Positions 45,654-54,083 of a stretch of 64,000 nt of DNA are shown piece by piece. Made by a program: the position numbers and the translations under genes. Position 1 is the first letter of the stretch. Each line of letters begins with the position of its first letter. Origin of the DNA: Flammeovirgaceae bacterium UBA7330 (GTDB lineage: Bacteria > Bacteroidota > Bacteroidia > Cytophagales > Cyclobacteriaceae); NCBI GenBank assembly GCA_002471275.1, contig DKPQ01000025.1:186001-250000 (forward strand), read 5' to 3'. The notes beneath the pieces are model-generated. The model searched no databases and was not told where the DNA came from. It saw nothing but the letters and a program-made list of their open reading frames with translations.

Positions 45654-46358
45654 TTATAGAAGTGTGATTTTTTTATCCTGGTAGGAGGGGATGATGGAGT
45701 AAAGGCTCATCTCCATGCAAAAATCCAGGTCTTTCTCAATTCCAAAAGCAGCCAGTCTTTTGGCATGCGAAGAATTGTGAGCCGCATGAAGTAAGTCCAT
45801 GTGGTGAAAATGGTACAAATCACCAGCCATAAAGGCAGAATCGCCTGATGGCTGGTGAGTTGCCTTTATTTCATTGATCAGTGCTCCGGCAAACAATGTG
45901 TCTTCGATATTGACCATCCCTTTCCATCCGGCACAGTGGATAATAATATTCTTGTTGGAGTCCAGGATGAAATCAGCCATGGCCCTAAGGTTTAGGAAAG
46001 CGCCAATAAGAATCTGATCTGCCCCGATGGATTTTAAGATAGCCTGGGTTCCATTGGTGGTAGTTACTGCAATATCCTTACTCTGAAATTCGTCATTCAT
46101 GTATTCGTAGGGAGAGTTGCCAACATCAAATCCAGCCACCTTTTCTCCGCCACGTTCGCCTGCTATGATCATTCCCTTTTTCTTGAAGTTTTTACATTCT
46201 TCAACAGTGGCTACAGGATAAATAGCATTTACCCCGTAGGCAAGACCGGTAACAATACAGGATGTAGCCCTGAAAATATCAACAACAATAACCACTTTTC
46301 CTTTGAGGTTGAAGTGCTGTATCAGGTCGGGGGTTAAACAAACTTCAACGGTTTTCAT
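45654..46358 (-). CDS. comB: 2-phosphosulfolactate phosphatase (ComB family)
   Basis: 234 residues matching the ComB fold: VVIVVDIFRATSCIVTGLAYG, IAGERGGEKVAGFDVGNSPYEY and the loop AVTTTNGTQAI. In methanogens ComB removes phosphate from 2-phosphosulfolactate for coenzyme M; in bacteria the homologues act in sulfolactate metabolism or on unknown substrates. No other sulfolactate gene is adjacent. Convergent with the carbonic anhydrase gene, 9 bp apart; 13 bp after gcvT. Confidence 0.9.
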   Translation of the reverse strand: MKTVEVCLTPDLIQHFNLKGKVVIVVDIFRATSCIVTGLAYGVNAIYPVATVEECKNFKKKGMIIAGERGGEKVAGFDVGNSPYEYMNDEFQSKDIAVTTTNGTQAILKSIGADQILIGAFLNLRAMADFILDSNKNIIIHCAGWKGMVNIEDTLFAGALINEIKATHQPSGDSAFMAGDLYHFHHMDLLHAAHNSSHAKRLAAFGIEKDLDFCMEMSLYSIIPSYQDKKITLL

Positions 46359-46371
46359 CTTGCATCGAGCG

Positions 46372-47448
46372 TTATATGAATGGTGTTTTTACAACTTTGG
46401 ACTTGATGTTTTTATTTCGGATCTCAATGTTCACTTCTGTTCCGGGTCTATGAAGTCCGGTTTTTATATAGCCCAGGGCTATACCCTTGTTAGTGACTGG
46501 TGATATGGAACCTGATGTGATCAAGCCCATGATATTTCCTTCGTTATCAACAATGCGGTATCCATGTCTTGGGATGCCTTTGTCAATGATTTCCAGTCCT
46601 ACCAATTTAAATTCTGTGCCTTCTTCTTTGTCTTTTTTTAGCTGATCAGCATTGATAAAATCCTTGGTGAATTTCGTAACCCATCCCAGTCCTGCGGCAA
46701 TCGGTGAAGTGTCCTCATCAATGTCATTGCCATAGAGGCAAAAACCCATTTCCAATCGGAGGGTGTCTCTTGCTCCCAGGCCAATAGGAAGGATGTTGAA
46801 TTCCGCACCAGCTTCAAATATGGCTTTCCATACTTCTTTGGCATCCTCTTTCTGGATATAAAGTTCAAATCCTCCAGCACCCGTGTACCCGGTCGCTGAA
46901 ATGATCATCTTTTTTCCGGCCAGGGTATCCTCTATGAAGTGATAGTATTTTACAGAGGAAAGATCAGCATCAGTAAGCTTTTGTAGTGTATCCGAGGCTT
47001 TTGGTCCCTGCACGGCCAGAAGAACGATGTCTTCTGAGATATTTTTGAGGGTGGCACCTTTGTTTTGGCTGGTGATCCATGTCCAGTCCTTTTCTATATT
47101 GGATGCGTTTACTACCAACATATATTCTTCCTCACCCATCTTATAAGTAATGAAGTCGTCCACCACTCCTCCTTTGTCATTGGGCAGATACCCATATTGA
47201 GCCTGACCAACAGATAGTTTCGAAAGATCATTGGAAGAGATCCACTGGAGTGTTTCCAGGGCTTTCGGGCCGGTAACCATAAATTCACCCATGTGGGAAA
47301 CGTCAAAGACGCCTACGCCATTTCTCACGGCAAGATGTTCCTCTTTATCGGAAGAATACCTTACTGGCATTTCGAAGCCGGCAAACGGAACAATTTTAGC
47401 ACCCAGGCTGACATGTATTTCGTGCAAAGGAATTCTTTTCAGATCCAT
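46372..47448 (-). CDS. gcvT: Glycine cleavage system aminomethyltransferase (T protein)
   Basis: 358 residues, normal length. Signatures are HEIHVSLGAKIVPFAGFEMP, HLAVRNGVGVFDVSHMGEF, DDFITYKM, TGYTGAGGFELY, LGARDTLRLEMGFCLYGND and the C-terminal SPVTNKGIALGYI. It transfers the methylene of the lipoamide-bound aminomethyl group to tetrahydrofolate, releasing ammonia. gcvH and gcvP are not in the window. Confidence 0.97.
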   Translation of the reverse strand: MDLKRIPLHEIHVSLGAKIVPFAGFEMPVRYSSDKEEHLAVRNGVGVFDVSHMGEFMVTGPKALETLQWISSNDLSKLSVGQAQYGYLPNDKGGVVDDFITYKMGEEEYMLVVNASNIEKDWTWITSQNKGATLKNISEDIVLLAVQGPKASDTLQKLTDADLSSVKYYHFIEDTLAGKKMIISATGYTGAGGFELYIQKEDAKEVWKAIFEAGAEFNILPIGLGARDTLRLEMGFCLYGNDIDEDTSPIAAGLGWVTKFTKDFINADQLKKDKEEGTEFKLVGLEIIDKGIPRHGYRIVDNEGNIMGLITSGSISPVTNKGIALGYIKTGLHRPGTEVNIEIRNKNIKSKVVKTPFI

Positions 47449-47496
47449 CGGTGAACGGTTAGTAAGTTCTCGTAAAATTAGGTGTTTTAAATGATA

Positions 47497-48273
47497 TTAA
47501 AGCCCTAGTTCAATAGAGACCGGACAATGGTCAGATCCCAGGAATTCATTGTGAATTTCGGCACTCCTCAGTTTGGACTTCAATTGTTCACTGACCAGGA
47601 AGTAGTCTATCCGCCAACCTACATTTCTGGCCCGGGCATTGAACTTGTAGTTCCACCAACTGTATTTCACTTCATCAGGATAGAACATCCGAAAAGTATC
47701 AATGAATCCAGCATTGAGCAGGTTGTTAATGCCATCTATTTCAGTCTGAGTATATCCTGAGGTTTTGTTATAATTAGCTTTTGGTCTGGCGATGTCAATG
47801 TCCTGATGAGCCACGTTTAAATCTCCACAAATCACCACGGGTTTTTTCTCTTCCAGGGCCTGTATATGCTCGAGGAATGCTTCATCCCAGGTTTTACGGT
47901 AATCCAGCCGTTTCATTCCTTCCCCGGAATTCGGGGTATAGACGGTCACCAGGATAAAGGAATCATACTCTGCAGTAATTACCCTGCCTTCCATATCGTG
48001 CTCCTCGATCCCAATATCCTCAGAAACTTCAATGGGTTTTGTTTTGGTCAGGATGGCCGTACCGGAGTACCCCTTTCGTTCTTTAGAACTGTTGACAAAT
48101 GTTTCGTATTCCGAAAGAATGCTCAAAGCAGATTTGGCTTCTTCAGGCTGTGCCTTGGTCTCCTGCAGGCATAAGATGTCTGGCGACATCGTTTTCACAT
48201 CTTTGATAAAATCTTTTTTCATCATCGCCCGGATACCATTCACATTCCAGGAGACGAGTTTAATTGATGACAT
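47497..48273 (-). CDS. xth: Exodeoxyribonuclease III
   Basis: 258 residues, EEP nuclease fold: LVSWNVNGIRAMM, LCLQETKAQ, TVYTPNSGEG, CGDLNVAHQDIDIARPK, SWWNYKFNARARNVGWRIDYFL and the catalytic SDHCPVSIEL. AP endonuclease and 3'-5' exonuclease of base-excision repair. 48 bp before the gcvT start; an AlkD-like repair gene lies about 1.2 kb away on the same strand. Confidence 0.97.
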   Translation of the reverse strand: MSSIKLVSWNVNGIRAMMKKDFIKDVKTMSPDILCLQETKAQPEEAKSALSILSEYETFVNSSKERKGYSGTAILTKTKPIEVSEDIGIEEHDMEGRVITAEYDSFILVTVYTPNSGEGMKRLDYRKTWDEAFLEHIQALEEKKPVVICGDLNVAHQDIDIARPKANYNKTSGYTQTEIDGINNLLNAGFIDTFRMFYPDEVKYSWWNYKFNARARNVGWRIDYFLVSEQLKSKLRSAEIHNEFLGSDHCPVSIELGL

Positions 48274-48342
48274 AGAATAAAGTTTGATGGCGAAATTATA
48301 AAACCCGTGTGCCTTTGGTTAGTATTCGGTCAATTGATTTGC

Positions 48343-48759
48343 TCAATTGTATTTTTTATTCATGTAGGAAACAGATTCACCGATCAATTCCTTCAGAATC
48401 TCAAGGTCTACCTCATCGAGTGATTTAATATACAGGCAACTTTTTCCGGTCTTGTATTTTCCCAGCTCAGCCATCAGTTTACCATAGCGTTCGAAGCCCG
48501 GCATGATATAAAGCGTGAGATTTTGTTTTCTTGGAGAAAATCCAACAATAAAAAAATCACCTTCCCGTCCGGATTCATATTTATAGTGATAGTTGCCAAA
48601 ACCAACAATGCTCGAGCCCCACATTTTTGGAGGTTCCCTGGTGATTTCCTGCATGATTTCAATCAATTTGAAGCTATCAACTCTTTTCTTATCTTCATCC
48701 ACAGATTCGATAAATGCATTTACATCACTATCATTTGGTAGGGTCTTGTTCGTAGCCAT
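48343..48759 (-). CDS. DUF1801 (YdhG-like) protein
   Basis: 138 residues with the DUF1801 core: VNAFIESVDEDKKRVDSFKL, WGSSIVGFGNYHYKYESGRE, GFSPRKQNLTLYIMPGF and the end LGKYKTGKSCLYIKSL. Cytoplasmic protein of unknown biochemical role, resembling frataxin-like or YdeI-family folds. Separate transcript candidate, 69 bp upstream of xth. Confidence 0.9.
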   Translation of the reverse strand: MATNKTLPNDSDVNAFIESVDEDKKRVDSFKLIEIMQEITREPPKMWGSSIVGFGNYHYKYESGREGDFFIVGFSPRKQNLTLYIMPGFERYGKLMAELGKYKTGKSCLYIKSLDEVDLEILKELIGESVSYMNKKYN

Positions 48760-48847
48760 ACTGATGGAATTTTAGATTTATTTTACAATTTTATAAAAAG
48801 TGGAACAATGTTTGATTTTAACCTAACAACATCAAAAGAATAAGGTC

Positions 48848-49423
48848 ATGAAACTCATAAGATTTTTAATAGTAGCCCCCTTGCTTTTGGCATTGGCCGG
48901 ATGTAACAACGACGATGGACTGATTGGACCTCAAGGCCCTCCTGGACCGAAAGGTGATGATGGCCCACAAGGCCCACAAGGTGTGCCTGGAGAAAGTGGA
49001 TATTTGTTTGAATATGTAGACATTGATTTTGTGGCGCCCGATTATGAGGTGATCTTGGAGCTACCTCAGGATTTTGAAGTGTTCAACGAAGATAAAGCAC
49101 TGGTATATCTGCTGTGGGATGTAACCTCAGAAGATGTAGATATCTGGAGATTACTTCCGCAGACCATCATATTGGACGAGGGAATCTTTCAATACAACTA
49201 CGACTTCACCATGTATGATGTGAGGCTGTTTATGGATGCTCAGTTCCCACTTTCAAACCTACAGGAAGGTGATCTGCTCAACCAGGTGGTAAGGGTCGTG
49301 ATCATTCCGGCACAGTTTTGGGAGTCAGGAAGGGTAGACTTTACCAACTACGATGAAGTAGCTGAGATGCTGGGTATTCCGGAATTGAAGGTAGATAGAA
49401 AAGAATTTGTAAGCAGGAACTAA
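48848..49423 (+). CDS. Lipoprotein with collagen-like Gly-X-Y repeat
   Basis: 191 residues. Signal MKLIRFLIVAPLLLALAGC with a lipobox at Cys19, then ten consecutive Gly-X-Y triplets (GLI, GPQ, GPP, GPK, GDD, GPQ, GPQ, GVP, GES, GYL), then a beta-rich domain from about residue 52 (LFEYVDIDFVAPDYEV, VYLLWDVTSEDVDIW, ...VVRVVIIPAQFW). Gly-X-Y runs can trimerise, so the protein may form a short stalk presenting the C-terminal domain. The same architecture occurs in other Bacteroidota, function unknown. Confidence 0.83.
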   Translation: MKLIRFLIVAPLLLALAGCNNDDGLIGPQGPPGPKGDDGPQGPQGVPGESGYLFEYVDIDFVAPDYEVILELPQDFEVFNEDKALVYLLWDVTSEDVDIWRLLPQTIILDEGIFQYNYDFTMYDVRLFMDAQFPLSNLQEGDLLNQVVRVVIIPAQFWESGRVDFTNYDEVAEMLGIPELKVDRKEFVSRN

Positions 49424-49429
49424 CGCCTT

Positions 49430-50116
49430 TTAGGACTTTTTATTAAGTCTGCCGATTACCGCCATACTAGTTAGTTCCCTCAGGGCATCATTCGCAATCC
49501 ATTTTGCAGAAGAGGTGCCCTGATTTTTTATTTGATGAGCCACTTCAATGGCTTTTTGATGGAGACCTTGATTTCTCTTTCCGATTTGGCGTAGGGCCCA
49601 GTTCACTGCTTTCCTCACAAAGTTTCTTTCATCATGGGCCTCCCTAATAATGAAGGGGAAGAAGGCTTCCAGTTGATGGTCCTGGGCTTTCTTATCATGG
49701 ATGGCCAGATTCACCATGGTCACAAATCCGCCACGTTTAACAAATTCTTCTTTCCTCGCAGACCAGGTGATAGCTTGGGTATAGGCATAGTCAGTATCAG
49801 CAAGTGTCCGACAGAAACTATCGCAGATATCCCAGGAATAAATGTCGCCAAGCCAATCTTCCGACTTTTCAATCGTGATTTTCCCGGGGTCGGCGATATA
49901 GGTGGCCAACAGTTTGGCTTCGTGGATGCTCGATTTCCAAAGCGAATCTGCAAGTTGCTGGCTTACCCCAAGTGCTTTGGCAAGCTTACGTAGCTCGGGG
50001 CTTCGGATACCTATCACATTTTCTGTTGGGATGCCGAACCTGCTGATACCTGCCACTAAGTCTGGGTTAGCCATTTGCTTTAGCTGGTCAATTATCGATT
50101 CTACTGAATGATCCAT
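49430..50116 (-). CDS. AlkD-like DNA alkylation repair protein
   Basis: 228 residues of HEAT-like repeats: GISRFGIPTENVIGIRSPEL, LWKSSIHEAKLLATYI, WDICDSFCRTLAD and RNFVRKAVNWALRQIGKRN. The family flips or captures alkylated bases (AlkD is a 3-methyladenine/7-methylguanine glycosylase). The aromatic and acidic residues expected at the lesion site (WDICD) are present. Convergent with the collagen-like gene, 6 bp apart. Confidence 0.9.
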   Translation of the reverse strand: MDHSVESIIDQLKQMANPDLVAGISRFGIPTENVIGIRSPELRKLAKALGVSQQLADSLWKSSIHEAKLLATYIADPGKITIEKSEDWLGDIYSWDICDSFCRTLADTDYAYTQAITWSARKEEFVKRGGFVTMVNLAIHDKKAQDHQLEAFFPFIIREAHDERNFVRKAVNWALRQIGKRNQGLHQKAIEVAHQIKNQGTSSAKWIANDALRELTSMAVIGRLNKKS

Positions 50117-50201
50117 CTATATTGCCTTGTTGAAATCGTGAAAATATCCCGGGGTTTTTGCTAAGGTAATCCTGGAGGCATTGTTTTTGCTACGTTAATA
50201 G

Positions 50202-50299
50202 CATGAAATGTCCATAAAGCAAGCTATACTAACCGAGCATGAGTATTTGAAAGAAAATCGAGGTCTGGTTGTAGTTTTGAAGTACCCGGACATTCCATG
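50202..50299. repeat. 98-bp segment flanked by 12-bp inverted repeats
   Basis: CATGAAATGTCC (50202-50213) and GGACATTCCATG (50288-50299) are inverted repeats matching at 11 of 12 bases, 74 bases apart. Between them lie the promoter candidate at 50246-50279. No target duplication is visible. It may be a small dispersed element or a regulatory stem. Confidence 0.5.
50246..50279 (+). promoter_or_regulatory. Strong Bacteroidota promoter candidate for the exported protein at 50327
   Basis: TTTG (50246-50249), 22-base spacer, TAGTTTTG (50272-50279): both elements match the Bacteroidota consensus. A start near 50286 would leave a leader of about 40 bases before the ATG. It lies inside the inverted-repeat segment. 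Confidence 0.55.
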
Positions 50300-50326
50300 T
50301 GACCTATTAAAATCAATTATACACAC

Positions 50327-50905
50327 ATGAAAAGTGTACTTATTATCGGATTTCTCCTGATCTATGTGACCAGTGCGATGGCGCAAAGGGATTTTTTAGA
50401 AGGCTATGTGGTGTTGAATAGTGGTGACACACTTTATGGGCTGGTCAAAGACAGAAAAGAAGGGTTTTCAGCCAAGTTGTTGGATCGGATCATTTTGAAG
50501 CACAAGAAAAAGCGTTTAAAGTTTCGCCCTGATCAGCTAATGGCTTACAGCAGGGCAGGATCAAATTTTCACAGTGTCCCATTTAGCAGGGGAAACGACC
50601 TGCTGGGGGTTTCTAGAATTAAGATCGGTCAGAAGCACTTTTTAAAGGTGTATATAGCTGGCTACCTCACACTCTATATGGATGAATATGTGGATGACTC
50701 GGGGCCGAATTTCGATGGGAATTTCTATCTGATCCGTGAGGATGAATTACAGTATATGCAGGTATCCATGCTTTTTTTCAGAAAGAAATTGGTTCCCTAT
50801 TTTGATGATGCTCCCCATATAGCCAAAGCCATAGAGGACAAGGACTATAGATATCGGGATCTTATTAAGATAGTCACTGAATATAATAAATGGCACTCAT
50901 TGTAA
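50327..50905 (+). CDS. Exported protein of unknown function
   Basis: 192 residues. Signal peptide MKSVLIIGFLLIYVTSAMAQ, then an N-terminal motif (FLEGYVVLNSGDTLYGLVKD) seen at the start of many exported Bacteroidota proteins in which a membrane or secreted domain follows. Basic middle (LKHKKKRLKFRPDQL) and several aromatic-rich strands. No catalytic motif recognised. The stop lies in a weak hairpin (AATGGC...GCCATT) without a T tract. Monocistronic. Confidence 0.8.
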   Translation: MKSVLIIGFLLIYVTSAMAQRDFLEGYVVLNSGDTLYGLVKDRKEGFSAKLLDRIILKHKKKRLKFRPDQLMAYSRAGSNFHSVPFSRGNDLLGVSRIKIGQKHFLKVYIAGYLTLYMDEYVDDSGPNFDGNFYLIREDELQYMQVSMLFFRKKLVPYFDDAPHIAKAIEDKDYRYRDLIKIVTEYNKWHSL

Positions 50906-50965
50906 TTGAGCGCCATTAAATAGGTTTCGGTTGGTGTTTTCTTGTTGCTAGTTGAAAAGATATCG

Positions 50966-52180
50966 TTAGATAGCCAACAGTTTCTTGTTTAACTCAAGAG
51001 GATTCAGTGTTATTTTAAAAGTACTTCCTTCACCTTTTTTACTGGTTACCTCCAGTTTACCTCCATGCATCTGAACAAACTCCTGAGTGAGCATCAAACC
51101 CATCCCCGTTCCTTTTTCTCCGGACGTACCTAAAGTGCTGTTATTTCTATTTTGCATGAGCAGTGCCCCAATCTGAGACTCGGTAAGTCCTATCCCATTA
51201 TCGGTTACTTTCAATACCGAGTCGCCATACTCATTTTCGGAAATTTCGATACCGATAAGTCCTCCAATATGTGTGAATTTTATGGCATTATTTACAAGAT
51301 TCCTCAGGATAAAAGTCAACTGATTTCTGTCTCCGTAAACGACCATCTGCTCTTTGATGTCCTGTGCCAGTCTGATGTTTTTCTTTCTGGCAGAGGTTGA
51401 ACAAAGGTCCAGTACCTCATTGACAAGCTCTTCGGGATGAATGATCTCAGGATGAATGTCAAAGCCATTCATTTGTGATTGAGCCCAGTTGATCAGGTTG
51501 TCTGCCAGCTGAACAGTTCCATCAATGGTATCTTTGAACTGTTTTGATACCTCAAGCATTCGATCTTTTGAAAAGTCATCTGCATTTTCAATGATCATAT
51601 TCACAAATCCGCTCAACCCGCATAATGGACTTTTCATGTCGTGCGAAACTACGTTGAAGAATTTATTCTTTATCGCATCCAGTCGCTCCAGTTCTTCTTC
51701 CTGCTCATTGATCTTTGCATTTTTTTCTTTTAGCTGGGACTTGAGTCGGGCTATTTCATCAGACATCTCCTGAATTTTTGCTTTGTCAGTTGACTGATCG
51801 CTTTGAATGTTTCTTCTTGGCTTTAGCTCGGTGATGCGGCTTTCAATTTTACCTTCTCGATTTATCTGAGAGTTGACCAAGACCAGTACTTTGGAGTGAT
51901 CTCTGCGCACAATCTCAAATCGTACGTCATTGATCTTACCGTGGAGCTGAAGAAGTGGAGCATATTGGGAATTGTAGTAGATCTTTCCACCCATAGGCAG
52001 GAGATTCTGGAAATACATTCTATTAAGTACTTCAGCTTCACTTCTTTGTATCAAGGAGAAAAAACTATCGCTGGCTTCGATAATGATTCCGGTTGATTCT
52101 GCTACGAAACTTGCAGTTGAAGGCTGATGAAAAACGCGTTCTGAATTTTTTGACCTTTCTGCGACCTTAACAATTTCCAT
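50966..52180 (-). CDS. PAS-domain sensor histidine kinase
   Basis: 404 residues with no membrane helix. A PAS-like domain fills about 20-120 (GIIIEASDSFFSLIQRSEAEVLNRM), then a coiled coil (about 130-175, KAKIQEMSDEIARLKSQLKE) and HisKA with the acceptor His in FFNVVSHDMKSPLCGL near residue 180, followed by HATPase_c (NLVNNAIKFTHIGG, VTDNGIGLTESQ, GEKGTGMGLMLTQEF). Cytoplasmic kinase; no partner regulator adjacent. Ligand unknown. Confidence 0.92.
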   Translation of the reverse strand: MEIVKVAERSKNSERVFHQPSTASFVAESTGIIIEASDSFFSLIQRSEAEVLNRMYFQNLLPMGGKIYYNSQYAPLLQLHGKINDVRFEIVRRDHSKVLVLVNSQINREGKIESRITELKPRRNIQSDQSTDKAKIQEMSDEIARLKSQLKEKNAKINEQEEELERLDAIKNKFFNVVSHDMKSPLCGLSGFVNMIIENADDFSKDRMLEVSKQFKDTIDGTVQLADNLINWAQSQMNGFDIHPEIIHPEELVNEVLDLCSTSARKKNIRLAQDIKEQMVVYGDRNQLTFILRNLVNNAIKFTHIGGLIGIEISENEYGDSVLKVTDNGIGLTESQIGALLMQNRNNSTLGTSGEKGTGMGLMLTQEFVQMHGGKLEVTSKKGEGSTFKITLNPLELNKKLLAI

Positions 52181-52228
52181 ATGAACTAGATAAATTAACG
52201 ATCCGGATAAATGACTATCTCGCTCGTG

Positions 52229-52249
52229 TTACATTCAATTTCAATGTAA
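52229..52249. promoter_or_regulatory. 21-bp dyad upstream of the PAS kinase gene
   Basis: TTACATT-CAATTTC-AATGTAA is symmetric except for one mismatched pair and the central base. It lies 49 bases upstream of the kinase start, a spacing that fits a repressor or activator site. Motif symmetry only. Confidence 0.35.
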
Positions 52250-52404
52250 TAGTAAAGGGAATGGAGAATGAATACCATAGGTTTTTTCCCGTAGACGGGT
52301 CCATGAAATACGGGATGGTAATTCTCGTAATTTACTCAAATAACATACTGTAAGAATCAGATAATCAATAAGTTATCCGTTTGAAATTCTGGAAAATTAC
52401 TTAT

Positions 52405-52887
52405 CTACGTTATTACACGTAATTTCTCCAGAATTCGCGTAACAGCGGGGCAAATCATGCTGTTTTTCCAGGTTAACTGGGTGATTTGGTGCATCTTTTT
52501 TCGATTGGTATGCGGGTATTCTTTACATGCTTTTGGGCGATCCTCATATACCAGACATGTATTATCATCCAGGAGAAACGGACACGGTGAGGACTTCAAT
52601 ACATAGTCATTGTCAGCATCCAGGTACAGGTATTTTTCGATAAATATCCCGGGTGCAAGCTTCAGGCTTTTTGCCATTCTATCGATATCAGACATCATGA
52701 AAATGGGGCTGGTGGTCTTGCAGCAATTGGCACAGTCCAGACAATCTATTTCTTCGAATACTTCTTCGTGTGCCTGATGAAATTTCTGATCGAGGTCTTT
52801 AGGTTTTTCACGTCGATATTTATCAAGCATTTGCTTATTCTGCTTTTTCGAAGAAATGGCCCTGTCCAGATCTGCCTGATATTTCAA
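52405..52887 (-). CDS. YkgJ-family cysteine cluster protein
   Basis: 160 residues from a TTG at 52887. The metal-binding pattern is IDCLDCANCCKTT, then SSPCPFLLDDNTCLVYEDRPKAC and MICPAVTRIL. The family has Fe-S or zinc-binding cysteines and unknown function. Preceded by a long charged helix (LDRAISSKKQNKQMLDKYRR). Separated from sodA by the sodA terminator. Confidence 0.87.
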   Translation of the reverse strand: MKYQADLDRAISSKKQNKQMLDKYRREKPKDLDQKFHQAHEEVFEEIDCLDCANCCKTTSPIFMMSDIDRMAKSLKLAPGIFIEKYLYLDADNDYVLKSSPCPFLLDDNTCLVYEDRPKACKEYPHTNRKKMHQITQLTWKNSMICPAVTRILEKLRVIT

Positions 52888-52911
52888 TTTAATCGCGCAT
52901 TTGAGTGGAAA

Positions 52912-52937
52912 GAAAAAAGCCCCCGGGTATGGAGGCT
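52912..52937 (-). terminator. Terminator of the superoxide dismutase gene
   Basis: AGCCCCC (52918-52924) pairs with GGAGGCT (52931-52937) with one mismatch and a 6-base loop; on the minus strand the stem is followed by six T. It lies 28 bp after the sod stop. Confidence 0.75.
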
Positions 52938-52964
52938 CTTTTGAGTAAGAATATTCTAATGGGA

Positions 52965-53567
52965 TTATTTTGCAGCAGCAAATTTCTTAGCTACAGCATC
53001 CCAGTCAATTACGTTGAAGAAAGCGTTGATATAATCAGGTCGCCTGTTCTGATAGTTCAAATAATAGGCATGCTCCCAAACGTCTAATCCAAGGATTGGC
53101 GTTCCATTACATCCTGACCCTGGCATTAATGGGTTATCCTGGTTGGGTGTTGAACACACGGAAAGTTTACCACCTTCTACACACAGCCATGCCCAGCCAG
53201 ATCCAAATCGTGTGGCAGCAGCATTGCTGAATTCTTCTTTGAATTTATCAAACGATCCGAAGGCACTGTCAATAGCAGAAGCCAGATCTCCTGAAGGCGT
53301 ACCGCCTCCCTTAGGACTCATGATCGTCCAGAAAAGTGAGTGATTCCAGTGACCACCTCCGTTGTTACGAACTGCACCGACGTCTGAATGATTTTTCATC
53401 AGGTCATCAAGGGACTTTCCGGCCATGGGGGTGCCCTCAATCGCTGCGTTTAATTTCGAAACGTATGCAGCATGATGCTTTCCATGGTGTATTTCCATGG
53501 TTTTTGCATCAATATGTGGTTCCAACGCATTGTGCGCATAGGGTAGATCGGGTAATTCAAATGCCAT
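52965..53567 (-). CDS. Fe/Mn superoxide dismutase
   Basis: 200 residues; dismutates superoxide in the cytoplasm. Metal ligands are His in LEPHIDAKTMEIHHGKHH, His in GHWNHSLFW, Asp and His in LDVWEHAYYLNY. GAVRNNGGGHWNHSL and the C-terminal NRRPDYINAFFNVIDW are family signatures. Residues separating Fe from Mn cannot be settled by eye. Its own terminator lies downstream, so it is probably monocistronic. Confidence 0.96.
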   Translation of the reverse strand: MAFELPDLPYAHNALEPHIDAKTMEIHHGKHHAAYVSKLNAAIEGTPMAGKSLDDLMKNHSDVGAVRNNGGGHWNHSLFWTIMSPKGGGTPSGDLASAIDSAFGSFDKFKEEFSNAAATRFGSGWAWLCVEGGKLSVCSTPNQDNPLMPGSGCNGTPILGLDVWEHAYYLNYQNRRPDYINAFFNVIDWDAVAKKFAAAK

Positions 53568-53624
53568 AATTTATTATGATTTATTGTTCAAGTTTTTCAG
53601 TCTTCGAATATAAAACATTATCGC

Positions 53625-54083
53625 TCAGGAATTGTTCCCTCTCAGCTGTTTGAAGAATGATTTAATCAAATTGGATGATTCTTCCTCCAATAATCCACTC
53701 AGGATGCTGGTTTTTGGGTGAAGCAGTTTCCCATGATTGCTAAAACCTCTCTTTTCATCTTTGGCAGCAAAGACGAGTTTCTCCAGCTGAGACCAGTAGA
53801 GTGCACCGGCACACATCACGCAAGGTTCCAGAGTGACATAAAGCGTACATTGATCCAGGTATTTGCTTCCCAAATAATTCTGAGCTGATGTGATAGCCAG
53901 CATCTCTGCATGTGCTGTGCAATCATTTAATTGTTCCACCTGGTTGTGGCCCCTGGCAATGATGGTCTTGTTGGAAACAACTACTGCGCCAATAGGGATC
54001 TCTCCTTTTTCAAATGCTTTTTCGGCCTCTTTTAAGGCTTGTCGCATAAAGTGCTCATCGGAGTGTACGCTTAGCTCAGTCAT
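53625..54083 (-). CDS. tadA: tRNA-adenosine deaminase-like nucleoside deaminase
   Basis: 152 residues of the CDA fold. Zinc site: HAE in CTAHAEMLAITSA and PCVMC in VTLEPCVMCAGALYWS; FKQLRGN at the end matches TadA. It probably converts A34 to inosine in tRNA-Arg. Guanine deaminase-like relatives share these motifs, but GEIPIGAVVV fits TadA. Overlaps the upstream exported protein by 8 bp. Confidence 0.9.
   Translation of the reverse strand: MTELSVHSDEHFMRQALKEAEKAFEKGEIPIGAVVVSNKTIIARGHNQVEQLNDCTAHAEMLAITSAQNYLGSKYLDQCTLYVTLEPCVMCAGALYWSQLEKLVFAAKDEKRGFSNHGKLLHPKTSILSGLLEEESSNLIKSFFKQLRGNNS

Noticed and set aside
48331..48349. Hairpin CAATTGA-TTTGC-TCAATTG followed by a T-rich tract
   Set aside because: The T tract is on the plus-strand side, but both neighbouring genes (DUF1801 protein and xth) run on the minus strand, so it does not terminate either.
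50860..50920. Hairpin overlapping the stop of the exported protein at 50327
   Set aside because: The stem has an internal mismatch and no T run follows, so it is not called a terminator.
52313..52325. GC-rich mini-palindrome near the PAS kinase leader
   Set aside because: The loop would be only two bases and no T tract follows in either direction.
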